Shown one piece after another: positions 1-6,421 of a stretch of DNA of 10,545 nucleotides. The notes beneath the pieces were generated by a model, which saw only the letters and a program-made list of their open reading frames with translations, made no database searches and was not told the DNA's origin. This DNA is from an uncultured Chloroflexota bacterium. GTDB lineage: Bacteria; Chloroflexota; Dehalococcoidia; UBA2247; RBG-13-53-26. The position numbers were made by a program, and so were the translations under genes. The stretch covers positions 1 to 10,545 of the forward strand of contig CALMBS010000002.1 of assembly GCA_937860285.1 (NCBI GenBank). The letters are read 5' to 3'. The first letter of the stretch is position 1, and every line of letters starts with the position of its first letter.

Positions 1-729
1 GAGGCCCTCCTGGAGGAGGCGGACCACCGCCTGCCCCGCCGACCGGGCCAGCTGGGTCCGCCGGGCGTCCACGGCCGGGATGGTGCCACTGCCGGGCAAG
101 GACATTCCCAGGGCCTCGGTGAGGCAGTTCATGGTGTTGGCGGTGAACATCCCGGCGCAGCTGCCGCAGCCCGGACAGGCCGCCTTCTCCAGTTCCGTCA
201 GCTCGGCCGGCGTCATCTTCTTCTGGGCGGCCTTGCCCACGGCCATGAAGACGCTGTTGACGTCCACCTTCTGGCCGTCCAGGTGGCCGGCCAGCATGGG
301 TCCGCCGCTGATGAAAATGGACGGGACGTTAAGCCGCAAGGCGGCCATGAGCATTCCCGGGACCACTTTGTCGCAGTTGGGTATGAAAACCAGGGCGTCG
401 AAGGCGTGGGCCTGGGCCACGACCTCCACCGAATCGGCGATCAGCTCCCGGCTGGGCAGGCTGAACCGCATGCCCGGATGGTTCATGGCGATCCCGTCGC
501 AGACGGCGATGGTGTTCACCTCGAAGGGTGTTCCCCCCGCCTGGCGCACGCCGCTCTTCACTGCCTCGGCAATGTCGCGCAGGTGGACGTGGCCCGGAAC
601 GATCTCGCTGAAGCTGTTGACTACCCCGATGAACGGCTGCTCCAGGTCCTTGTCGGTGCAGCCCAGCGCCCGCAGCAGTGTGCGGTGTGGGGCCCGCTCG
701 ATGCCCTTCTTGACTACCTCGCTCTTCAT
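1..729 (-). CDS. ilvD: Dihydroxy-acid dehydratase, N-terminal 243 residues (runs off window)
   Basis: This enzyme dehydrates 2,3-dihydroxy-isovalerate and 2,3-dihydroxy-methylvalerate to the 2-keto acids in cytoplasmic valine, leucine and isoleucine synthesis. The frame is open from the ATG at 729 to the window edge, 243 codons of a family usually near 550-560 residues. Visible IlvD signatures are NSFSEIVPGHVHLRD (38-52), AVCDGIAMNHPGM (75-87), SLPSRELIADSVE (90-102), PNCDKVVPGM (117-126, cluster Cys119) and ACPGCGSCAGMFTANTMNCL (184-203). At the first cluster-cysteine position, where plant and mycobacterial [2Fe-2S] enzymes read TPCN, this protein has VPGH as in E. coli IlvD, which points to the oxygen-labile [4Fe-4S] type. 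GAGAGGTG at 736-743 is the ribosome-binding site, 6 bases before the ATG. The neighbour is divergent, and any downstream ilv genes lie outside the window. Identity is secure; the C-terminal half is unseen. Confidence 0.96.
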   Translation of the reverse strand, partial: MKSEVVKKGIERAPHRTLLRALGCTDKDLEQPFIGVVNSFSEIVPGHVHLRDIAEAVKSGVRQAGGTPFEVNTIAVCDGIAMNHPGMRFSLPSRELIADSVEVVAQAHAFDALVFIPNCDKVVPGMLMAALRLNVPSIFISGGPMLAGHLDGQKVDVNSVFMAVGKAAQKKMTPAELTELEKAACPGCGSCAGMFTANTMNCLTEALGMSLPGSGTIPAVDARRTQLARSAGQAVVRLLQEGL

Positions 730-778
730 AATCAGCACCTCTCAGCGCCCATATTCATTATTCAGCACGATGCGTAAT

Positions 779-807
779 ATCATAGCGAAACGCCGCTGCT
801 TTGGAAA
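779..807 (-). promoter_or_regulatory. Candidate promoter for ilvD
   Basis: Read on the minus strand there is TTTCCA (802-807), a 17-base spacer, and TATGAT (779-784), matching the sigma-70-type consensus at 4/6 and 5/6 positions. The predicted start would be near 772, giving a leader of about 43 bases before the ilvD ATG at 729. That leader looks too short for a classical ilv attenuator, and no leader peptide rich in branched-chain codons is visible. The site sits in the only AT-rich patch of the 730-955 gap. It is inferred from sequence match alone. Confidence 0.45.
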
Positions 808-877
808 GCTGGAAGGGCGGGCCGGCGCCGCGGCCCGGGGGGGGGCAGCGAACGCGCCGGCGGCGCCCCTGGACTTG

Positions 878-886
878 TGCTAGACT
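878..886 (+). promoter_or_regulatory. Candidate extended -10 promoter for the arrestin-like gene
   Basis: TGCTAGACT is an extended -10 element (TG, one base, then TAGACT at 881-886). No recognisable -35 hexamer occurs 16-18 bases upstream, where the DNA is GC-rich, which is tolerable for extended -10 promoters. Transcription would begin near 893, leaving a leader of roughly 62 bases. TAGA-type -10 elements recur before mfd and the M16 gene in this window, which adds modest support. Confidence 0.3.
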
Positions 887-955
887 CTCTGCCGGCTGAA
901 GCCCCGTCGGGCTGCGCCTGATGGGGTCATCTCACCAGCGTTGAAGGAGGTGCGT

Positions 956-1408
956 ATGTTCGACAAGGGCAAGATCGAGGTCGCCGTTCCCAGGACCCAC
1001 TTTGCGCCTGGAGAGACGATCTCGGGCCAGGTCACCCTGACCGTCAAGAAGCCGGTGGCGGCCAAGGGGGTCATCATCTCGCTGATCGGAGAGCGGACCA
1101 CCACGCACGGAGGAGGCCTGGCCGGCGGAGACAGGAGACAGGAGAAGCAGCGGGTCTACGATTTCAAGGTCAACCTGGACGGCGAGAAGGAGTACAGCCA
1201 GGGAGCGGAGTACCCCTTCGAGATCCAGATACCGGCCGACATCCTGAACGTGGGAGGCCCCCAGCTCGAAGGCGCGGTGGGCCAGGCGGTCAAGATCGCC
1301 CAGGTGGTGACCGGCGGGGGCAGCTCCACCAGATGGCACCTCGAGGCGAAGCTGGACGTCCCGCGGGGCATAGACGTCAAGAAGGACGTCGATACTACCA
1401 TCGGCTAG
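956..1408 (+). CDS. Arrestin-like (Spo0M-type) single-domain protein
   Basis: This is a 150-residue protein resembling the arrestin N-domain-like beta-sandwich of sporulation-control protein Spo0M and related bacterial proteins. The visible signature is FAPGETISGQVTLTV (16-30), then VIISLIGERTT (39-49), a VYDFKVNLDGEKEYSQGAEYPF strand pair in two parts (68-76 and 77-88), FEIQIPADI (88-96) and the closing WHLEAKLDVPRGIDVKKDV (127-145). There is no signal peptide or membrane segment, so it should be cytoplasmic. Two-domain arrestins and Spo0M are longer; only one domain is present here. The start is ATG 956 because AAGGAGGTG (944-952) is a strong ribosome-binding site immediately before it; an in-frame TTG at 941 would put that site inside the gene. 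Family members are often scaffolding or stress/developmental proteins, but no specific function can be assigned. It is divergent from ilvD and upstream of mfd, which has a separate candidate promoter. Confidence 0.8.
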   Translation: MFDKGKIEVAVPRTHFAPGETISGQVTLTVKKPVAAKGVIISLIGERTTTHGGGLAGGDRRQEKQRVYDFKVNLDGEKEYSQGAEYPFEIQIPADILNVGGPQLEGAVGQAVKIAQVVTGGGSSTRWHLEAKLDVPRGIDVKKDVDTTIG

Positions 1409-1428
1409 ACGGGCGCCGCGGCCCCGTC
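1408..1428 (+). terminator. GC-rich hairpin at the end of the arrestin-like gene (weak terminator candidate)
   Basis: GACGGG (1408-1413) pairs with CCCGTC (1423-1428) around a 9-base loop, beginning on the last base of the stop codon. No T-run follows, so it does not meet the usual intrinsic-terminator pattern. It may be a non-canonical stop site or only an mRNA 3' end stabiliser. Confidence 0.25.
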
Positions 1429-1455
1429 CCGGCATCACCCGCTGCCCTCGGGGGT

Positions 1456-1484
1456 TTGCGTGGCTGTCCGCGGTGCCCTAGAAT
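1456..1484 (+). promoter_or_regulatory. Candidate promoter for mfd
   Basis: TTGCGT (1456-1461), a 17-base spacer and TAGAAT (1479-1484) form a plausible sigma-70-type promoter: the -10 matches 5/6 and the -35 keeps the TTG core. The -10 lies inside a short inverted repeat, GCCCT-AGAATC-AGGGC (1475-1490). Predicted initiation is near 1491, leaving a leader of about 62 bases. That leader holds a 10-bp perfect palindrome, GGGCTAGCCC (1521-1530), whose left part GGGCTAG also occurs at 1507-1513. Confidence 0.45.
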
Positions 1485-1552
1485 CAGGGCGGATATGGAG
1501 CCGGCAGGGCTAGTCTCCCCGGGCTAGCCCCGTCGGCGTTTGCGAAGGAACC

Positions 1553-4500
1553 GTGAACCTTTCATTCCTCACGAAGCTGGCCATCGACTCGGAGGAGTCC
1601 GGCCGGCTGATCCGCGACATGCGCCAGCGGCCGGGCGAACGGGTGGTAGCGGCCCACCCGGCGGCGCGGCCTTACCTGGTGGCCGCACTGCACCGTGAGC
1701 TGGGCCTTCCCGTGCTGGTAGTGGTGCCGACTTCACAGGACGCCAGGGTCTTCTACGAGCAGCTGCTGGTCTGGTGCGACGGCCGGACCAGGGTCCTCCT
1801 TCTCCCCGGCGACGGACCCGGTTCCCCGGAGCGCGGGGGGCGGGACCCCTTCCACCAGCAGCAGCGGCTTAAAGTGCTGGCCGGTCTGGCTGGCGTCGGT
1901 GGTGGAGGGCGCGACAGCGGAAGCCCGATCGTGGTGGCTGCCGCGGCCGCCGCGGCGGCCCGGACCGTGGCTATGAGCGAGTTCGCCGCCAGCCGCCATG
2001 AGGTGAAGCAGGGCGCCGAGGTCAACCTGATGGAGATGCTGGCCAGGTGGAGTAGGATGGGCTACCGCCGCGAGCACCTGGTGGAGGTGCCGGGCACCAT
2101 GAGCCACCGCGGCGGCATCCTCGACGTCTTCCCACCCAACAGCGAGCTGCCCGTCAGGATCGAGCTGCTGGGCAACCGGGCCGAGAGCATACGCCTCTTC
2201 GACCCCCGGACGCAGCGGTCTCTGAGGACGGTGCCCACCGTCGAGGTTGTCGCCGCCACGGAGAAGGCCTGGCCGGCCACCGGCACGCTGATGACGTACC
2301 TGCCCGACGCGTCCCTGGTGGTCCAGGCCGACCCCGAAGGCATCCGGTCGGCCCTGGACGAAGAGACCGGAGACGAGGAGGGCGATGGCCTGACGACGGG
2401 CCCGGACGGCGGCCGCGGGCCCCGCGGGCCCGGCGAGCCGCCCCTGGGCTATGCTGAGTTCACCGACCAGGTTCGCCGTGCCAGGCATCTGCTGGCCCTG
2501 AGGCGGTGGTCCACGGCCGGCGCCGAAGCCGACTCGGCCATGTTCACCTCCCTGGCCAGCTACGGCAATCAGCTGAAGCCTTTCGTGGCCCAGACCAGGA
2601 ACCTGGCCGCCGAGGGCTACCGGGTGCTGGTCGTCTCGCTCCAGTCCTCCCGGATCAGCGAAGCGCTGGGAGAGGAGGACATCCTGGCTGCACCTCTCCA
2701 GAGCATCGAGTACCTGCCGCCGCGTGGTTCCGTGACCCTGGTCCACGGCTCGCTGCCCGAGGGGTGGTCCCTGCCCCGCGAGCTGGCCGTCTTCACTGAC
2801 GCAGAGGTCTTCGGCTTCTTCAAGTCGCCGCCGCCGGCCCGGAGGCCGTTGCCGCCCGACAGGACGATCATGCTGGACCTCTCGCCGGGGGACTACGCCG
2901 TCCACCTGGACCATGGGATCGCCCGGTTCCACGGCATGAAGAAGGTGCGGGTGGCTGACGTGGAGCGCGAGTACATGACGCTGGAGTATGCCACCGGGGA
3001 CATGCTCTACGTCCCCACCGATCAGGCGGACCGGGTGAGCCGGTACGTGGGGTCCAGCGGCGACCCCCCGTCGCTGAGCCGTCTGGGCACGCAGGAGTGG
3101 TCCCGGGCCAAGCAGAGGGTCAGGGAATCCGCCCGGGACATGGCCGAGGGGCTGCTCAAGCTGTACGCTACCCGGGAGGTGCTCCCCGGCTTCGCTTTCT
3201 CGCCGGACACCGTCTGGCAGCAAGAGCTGGAGGCCTCCTTCCCGTACACGGAGACACCGGACCAGGTGGAGGCGGTGAGGCAGGTGAAGGAGGACATGGA
3301 AAGGCCCAAGCCCATGGACCGGCTGGTCTGCGGTGACGTCGGCTATGGCAAAACGGAGATCGCGCTGCGGGCGGCGTTCAAGGCGGTCATGGACCAGAAG
3401 CAGGTGGCGGTGCTGGTGCCCACCACGGTCCTGGCCCAGCAGCACTTCAACACCTTCAGCCAGCGGCTGTCCCGTTGCCCCATAAAGGTGGAGATGCTGA
3501 GCCGGTTCCGCTCCGATAAGGAGATGGAGGCCACCGTGGAAGGCCTGCGGAGCGGCACCGTCGACATCGTCATCGGCACCCATCGCCTGCTGCAGAAGGA
3601 CGTGGCCTTCAAGGACCTGGGCCTGCTGGTGGTCGACGAGGAGCAGCGCTTCGGGGTGGGGCACAAGGAGCGCCTGAAGCAGCTTCGGAGGGAGGTGGAC
3701 GTGCTGACCCTGACGGCCACGCCCATCCCCCGCACGCTGCACATGTCCCTGGTCGGGGTGCGGGACATGAGCACCCTGGAGACACCTCCCGAGGAGCGCC
3801 TGCCCATCAGGACCTATGTCTCCGACTATAACGAGACCCTGGTCCGCGACGCCATCCTCCGCGAGCTGGCCCGCCAGGGGCAGGTATTTTTCGTCCACAA
3901 CCGGGTGCAGACCATCGGGCGGGTGGCCCGCCGCCTGAAGGAGATGGTGCCCGAGGCCGAGATAGCCTGCGGGCACGGCCAGATGAAGGAGGAGAAGCTC
4001 GAGGCGGTGATGCTGGACTTCTACCAGGGGAAGACCGATGTCCTGGTCTGCACCAGCATCATCGAGTCCGGTCTGGACATCCCCAACGCCAACACCATCA
4101 TCGTCAGCGAATCGGACAAGCTGGGCCTGGCCCAGATGTACCAGCTGCGCGGGCGGATCGGCCGCAGCAGCACGCGGGCCTATGCCTACTTCCTCTACAG
4201 CAAGGGCAAGCACCTGACCCCCGCGTCCGAGAAGAGGCTGCAGACCATCTTCGAGGCCAGCGACCTGGGGGCGGGCTTCCGCATAGCGATGAAGGACCTC
4301 GAGATCCGCGGGGCCGGCAACCTGCTCGGCGCGGAGCAGAGCGGGCACATTGCCGCGGTGGGCTTCGACCTGTACTGCCAGATGCTCTCAGAGTCCATCA
4401 AGCAGATGAGGGCGCTGCAGGCCGGCCAGGAGCCGGCCGAGGTGTTCAAGCCCCAGGTACCGCCCGTCGTGGTGGACCTGCCCCTGACGGCCTACATACC

Positions 4501-4906
4501 GGAATCCTACGTGCCGGACCTGACCGCGCGGCTGGACATCTACAAGCGGCTGGCCCGGGCGGCGGACCGGGACCAGGCCGCGCAGGTGGGGGAAGAGATG
4601 GTGGACCGGTTCGGCAGGCTGCCCAAACCGGTGGAGAACCTTCTCTACCTGCTCGGCGTCAAGCTCCTGGCCGGCCAGCTGGGCGTGGAGTCCATCACCA
4701 AGGAGCAGGAGCAGATAGTCATCCGCTTCGGCGAAGGTCGCGGCCCGGAGGGGCTCAAGCTGTCGGCGCCCGAGCAATGGCTCAAAGTGGGGACCAGCCA
4801 GATGAGGCTCGACCTGAGGTACCTGACGCAGCGATGGCAGAAGGCCGTCGAAGACGTCCTGGTCAGGGTGAGGGACCAGCAGGGCGCGGCCGGCGGCCAG
4901 GGATAG
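1553..4906 (+). CDS. mfd: Transcription-repair coupling factor Mfd
   Basis: Mfd is a cytoplasmic ATP-driven DNA translocase that removes RNA polymerase stalled at lesions and recruits UvrA for nucleotide excision repair. The 1117 residues are close to the 1148 of E. coli Mfd. In order: a UvrB-like N-terminal module (about 1-260) with SHRGGILDVFPP; an acidic/Gly-Pro linker (269-297); the CarD-like RNA-polymerase-interacting domain (about 440-505, SPGDYAVHLDHGIARF); the translocase with Walker A GDVGYGKT (594-601), Walker B DEEQ (695-698), TATP (721-724) and motif VI QLRGRIGR (864-871); and the C-terminal TRCF domain (IPESYVPDLTARLDIYKRL). All translocase motifs are intact. The start is GTG 1553, with AAGGA at 1545-1549 only 3 bases upstream. 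Oddities are eight consecutive alanines (129-136) and the low-complexity linker, both in the N-terminal module. The gene probably has its own promoter, and no clear terminator follows. Confidence 0.98.
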   Translation: MNLSFLTKLAIDSEESGRLIRDMRQRPGERVVAAHPAARPYLVAALHRELGLPVLVVVPTSQDARVFYEQLLVWCDGRTRVLLLPGDGPGSPERGGRDPFHQQQRLKVLAGLAGVGGGGRDSGSPIVVAAAAAAAARTVAMSEFAASRHEVKQGAEVNLMEMLARWSRMGYRREHLVEVPGTMSHRGGILDVFPPNSELPVRIELLGNRAESIRLFDPRTQRSLRTVPTVEVVAATEKAWPATGTLMTYLPDASLVVQADPEGIRSALDEETGDEEGDGLTTGPDGGRGPRGPGEPPLGYAEFTDQVRRARHLLALRRWSTAGAEADSAMFTSLASYGNQLKPFVAQTRNLAAEGYRVLVVSLQSSRISEALGEEDILAAPLQSIEYLPPRGSVTLVHGSLPEGWSLPRELAVFTDAEVFGFFKSPPPARRPLPPDRTIMLDLSPGDYAVHLDHGIARFHGMKKVRVADVEREYMTLEYATGDMLYVPTDQADRVSRYVGSSGDPPSLSRLGTQEWSRAKQRVRESARDMAEGLLKLYATREVLPGFAFSPDTVWQQELEASFPYTETPDQVEAVRQVKEDMERPKPMDRLVCGDVGYGKTEIALRAAFKAVMDQKQVAVLVPTTVLAQQHFNTFSQRLSRCPIKVEMLSRFRSDKEMEATVEGLRSGTVDIVIGTHRLLQKDVAFKDLGLLVVDEEQRFGVGHKERLKQLRREVDVLTLTATPIPRTLHMSLVGVRDMSTLETPPEERLPIRTYVSDYNETLVRDAILRELARQGQVFFVHNRVQTIGRVARRLKEMVPEAEIACGHGQMKEEKLEAVMLDFYQGKTDVLVCTSIIESGLDIPNANTIIVSESDKLGLAQMYQLRGRIGRSSTRAYAYFLYSKGKHLTPASEKRLQTIFEASDLGAGFRIAMKDLEIRGAGNLLGAEQSGHIAAVGFDLYCQMLSESIKQMRALQAGQEPAEVFKPQVPPVVVDLPLTAYIPESYVPDLTARLDIYKRLARAADRDQAAQVGEEMVDRFGRLPKPVENLLYLLGVKLLAGQLGVESITKEQEQIVIRFGEGRGPEGLKLSAPEQWLKVGTSQMRLDLRYLTQRWQKAVEDVLVRVRDQQGAAGGQG

Positions 4907-5021
4907 CGCAGGCGCGCATGCGCGGTGCGGCCCGCTCTGTCGCCGCGCCGCCCGCGACCGCTGACGGTGGTGTCTCCCGGTCCTGCCCGGGGCTGAGTAG
5001 TCGTCGGATGTGAGAGCATTG

Positions 5022-5030
5022 TGATAGAAC
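5022..5030 (+). promoter_or_regulatory. Weak extended -10 candidate for the STAS/SEC14-like gene
   Basis: TGATAGAAC has the TG, one base, TAGAAC form of an extended -10 and resembles the other TAGA-type elements in the window. No -35 hexamer is visible. If used, it would give a leader of about 185 bases that contains the hairpin at 5158-5189. This is a weak call on sequence match alone. Confidence 0.22.
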
Positions 5031-5157
5031 GGGACTCTCCTGAGACGAAGCTGGCACTCGCGTGAGGTACTCTGAGGTTGGACCCTGCGCCGATCGTCGC
5101 GTGCTGATCACCCGAAGCCGGGGACAGCAGAACGGTCACAGGGCCGATGCCGGGGGC

Positions 5158-5197
5158 CTGCTGGCGGTTCGGAGGCGAGACGCCAGCGGCTCACCGC
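5158..5197 (+). promoter_or_regulatory. Possible leader hairpin with an alternative stem before the STAS/SEC14-like gene
   Basis: Bases 5158-5166 (CTGCTGGCG) pair with 5181-5189 (CGCCAGCGG) in a 9-bp stem with one U-G pair and a 14-base loop. Bases 5186-5189 (GCGG) can instead pair with CCGC at 5194-5197 in a small 4-bp hairpin, so the two folds exclude each other. The structure ends about 10 bases before the AAGGGAGGG ribosome-binding site (5207-5215). I do not recognise any known riboswitch consensus, and chance pairing is common in GC-rich DNA. Confidence 0.25.
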
Positions 5198-5220
5198 GGC
5201 TTGGGGAAGGGAGGGCTCCA

Positions 5221-5649
5221 ATGATAGCAGTTGCAGACACGGAGAAGAAGGAAGCCAGTCGCAGGGTTCCGCCTCCTTCGGGGGAGTTCACCAAGACCTT
5301 CCGGTTCGTGAACTACAAAGGGAAGCAGATCGGCATCGTGGATTTCGGCTATACCACGCCCGAAGAGGCCATCGCCGTGATGGTGGAGGGCCAGGCCCAG
5401 ATCAGGAAGCTGCCGCCCAAGAGCGCGCTTATTCTCACCGACGCTACCCATGCGGTCTACAGCAGGGACAGCGCTGCTGCGCTCAAGGCCTTTTCCAGAG
5501 GGAACACTCCTTACATTAAGGCTTCGGCGGTGGTGGGGGTCGAGGGGGTGCTGTTCATCCTCATGCAGGCCGTCATCAGGGTGACCGGGCGGCACTACCA
5601 TGTCTGCAAGACCCGCGCCGAAGCCATGGAGTGGCTGATCTCTCAGTAG
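5221..5649 (+). CDS. STAS/SEC14-like (SpoIIAA-like) small protein
   Basis: This 142-residue cytoplasmic protein resembles the small bacterial family labelled STAS/SEC14 or SpoIIAA-like. A charged, poorly conserved N-terminus (1-25) precedes a compact alpha/beta domain: FRFVNYKGKQIGIVDFGYTT (27-46), a helix with EEAIAVMVEGQAQIRKLP (48-65), the strand SALILTDATHAVY (68-80), the helix AAALKAFSRGN (85-95), then PYIKASAVVGVEGVLFILMQAV (97-118, stated in outline) and a final helix AEAMEWLI (133-140). Members of the fold usually bind partner proteins or small ligands; no catalytic residues are evident and the ligand is unknown. ATG 5221 is chosen because AAGGGAGGG lies 5 bases upstream. The gene is convergent with the HAD gene, with 12 bp between the stop codons. 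Family assignment is from recalled sequence pattern and is moderately sure. Confidence 0.7.
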   Translation: MIAVADTEKKEASRRVPPPSGEFTKTFRFVNYKGKQIGIVDFGYTTPEEAIAVMVEGQAQIRKLPPKSALILTDATHAVYSRDSAAALKAFSRGNTPYIKASAVVGVEGVLFILMQAVIRVTGRHYHVCKTRAEAMEWLISQ

Positions 5650-5661
5650 GGAGAGGCCGGG

Positions 5662-6363
5662 CTACACGTGGTCGGCGAGCTCTTCCAGGGACCGGAGGCG
5701 CAGGCAGTCGACGGTCTCCGGGAAGAGCTCGTACCGGTCGATGAGCACCGGCGTCATCCCCACGCCCCGCGCCCCCGCCACGTCGCAGTCGGGCTGATCG
5801 CCCACGTAGACCGCCTCTGCGGCCCTCACCCCGGCCTCCCTCAGGGCCGCCAGGAAGATGGTGGGCCGCGGCTTCTCGGAGCCAACGTCCCTGGAGGTGA
5901 CGACGTGGACCAGGTACGGGTCCAGCCCCAGCTGGCGGCAGACCGGCCGGATGTCCCGGTCGATGTTGGAGATGAGCCCCATTATCAGGCCGCGGGCCTT
6001 GAGTGTCCGGAGCATCGGCAGCACATCGGCGTACAGGGCGAAGTGCGGATCGGTGAACCTGCCCCTCATCTTCTCCATTACCAGCAACACGGTGCCCCGG
6101 TCTGACGGCAGGCCTGCGGCTTGCAGAATCAGCTGGCCGTACCTGGTGTGCAGGTCCGCCATCTCTGTCGCGGTGCGCCCCTTCAGCGGCGACCGGCCGT
6201 TCTCGCCGCTGTAGAACTGGTCTGCCAGCAGCAGCCCGCGGCTCAGATCCCCCGGGGCCACCTCGAATCCCAGGTCTCTGCAGGCCGCGGCATAGGCGTC
6301 CTCGCGCGGCGGGTGGTAGGTGGTGAGGGTGTTGAACCAGTCAAAGAAGATGGCCCGGATCAC
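5662..6363 (-). CDS. HAD-superfamily hydrolase with an atypical motif I
   Basis: This is a 233-residue class-I haloacid-dehalogenase-like hydrolase with a helical cap between motifs I and II. Motif I is FFDWFNTL (6-13) with nucleophile Asp8, motif II is LISNID (130-135, Ser132), motif III is SEKPRP (162-167, Lys164), and motif IV is VGDQPDCD (187-194), all at the usual spacing. The second aspartate of the phosphatase signature DxDxT is Phe10 here (DWFNT), so the usual acid/base residue is missing. Haloacid dehalogenases also lack it (DxYGT), so the substrate may not be a phosphomonoester, although many such proteins remain uncharacterised. The GTG start at 6363 has GGAGG (6371-6375 on the complement) 7 bases upstream. 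It is convergent with the STAS/SEC14-like gene and divergent from the MBL gene. Superfamily is sure; reaction is unknown. Confidence 0.9.
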   Translation of the reverse strand: MIRAIFFDWFNTLTTYHPPREDAYAAACRDLGFEVAPGDLSRGLLLADQFYSGENGRSPLKGRTATEMADLHTRYGQLILQAAGLPSDRGTVLLVMEKMRGRFTDPHFALYADVLPMLRTLKARGLIMGLISNIDRDIRPVCRQLGLDPYLVHVVTSRDVGSEKPRPTIFLAALREAGVRAAEAVYVGDQPDCDVAGARGVGMTPVLIDRYELFPETVDCLRLRSLEELADHV

Positions 6364-6381
6364 CGTTTCGCCTCCGTTCGT

Positions 6382-6410
6382 ATTTTACGATATACTGTAG
6401 CTGCCTTCAA
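6382..6410 (-). promoter_or_regulatory. Candidate promoter for the HAD hydrolase
   Basis: On the minus strand TTGAAG (6405-6410), a 17-base spacer and TAAAAT (6382-6387) match the consensus at 4/6 and 5/6. Initiation would be near 6375, just before the GGAGG ribosome-binding site, giving a leader of only about 12 bases. It overlaps the plus-strand -10 candidate at 6391-6396. Confidence 0.45.
6391..6396 (+). promoter_or_regulatory. Candidate -10 element for the MBL hydrolase gene
   Basis: TATACT matches the -10 consensus at 5/6 and lies 25 bases before the MBL ATG. The best -35 candidate, TTCGCC at 6367-6372 with an 18-base spacer, is weak (3/6). The element lies inside the spacer of the opposing HAD promoter, so both could not be occupied by polymerase at once. 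Confidence 0.35.
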
Positions 6411-6421
6411 AAGGAGCTCTC

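Larger units (their letters stand above)
4907..5220. other. 314-bp intergenic region between mfd and the STAS/SEC14-like gene
   Basis: I see no convincing gene here. CGCGCATGCGCG (4913-4924) is a perfect 12-bp palindrome just after mfd, but it has no T-run and little loop, so it is a poor terminator. TGATAGAAC (5022-5030) is a possible extended -10 element on the plus strand, without a -35 match. A 9-bp stem at 5158-5189 lies shortly before the next ribosome-binding site. The next gene's frame could be extended back to a codon near 5062, but nothing supports translation from there. Confidence 0.5.

Noticed and set aside
80..883. Plus-strand open frames at 80-883 and 283-777
   Set aside because: They are antisense to ilvD, whose conserved motifs are clear; the translations show no recognisable features.
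941..955. TTG at 941 as start of the arrestin-like protein
   Set aside because: It would include the strong AAGGAGGTG ribosome-binding site as coding sequence; ATG 956 is properly spaced from that site.
1495..1527. Ten-codon open frame (MEPAGLVSPG) in the mfd leader as a leader peptide
   Set aside because: It has no ribosome-binding site and no codon pattern suggesting attenuation; such short frames are expected by chance.
1733..4348. 871-codon minus-strand open frame opposite mfd
   Set aside because: It is fully antisense to an intact Mfd with all motifs; its His/Gln/Leu/Gly-rich translation shows no domain and reflects high-GC codon bias.
4913..4924. CGCGCATGCGCG palindrome after mfd as a terminator
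   Set aside because: Only a 4-bp stem with a 4-base loop is possible and no T-run follows.
5062..5220. Upstream extension of the STAS/SEC14-like gene to 5062
   Set aside because: No ribosome-binding site precedes it, the added residues look random, and ATG 5221 has an excellent site 5 bases upstream.
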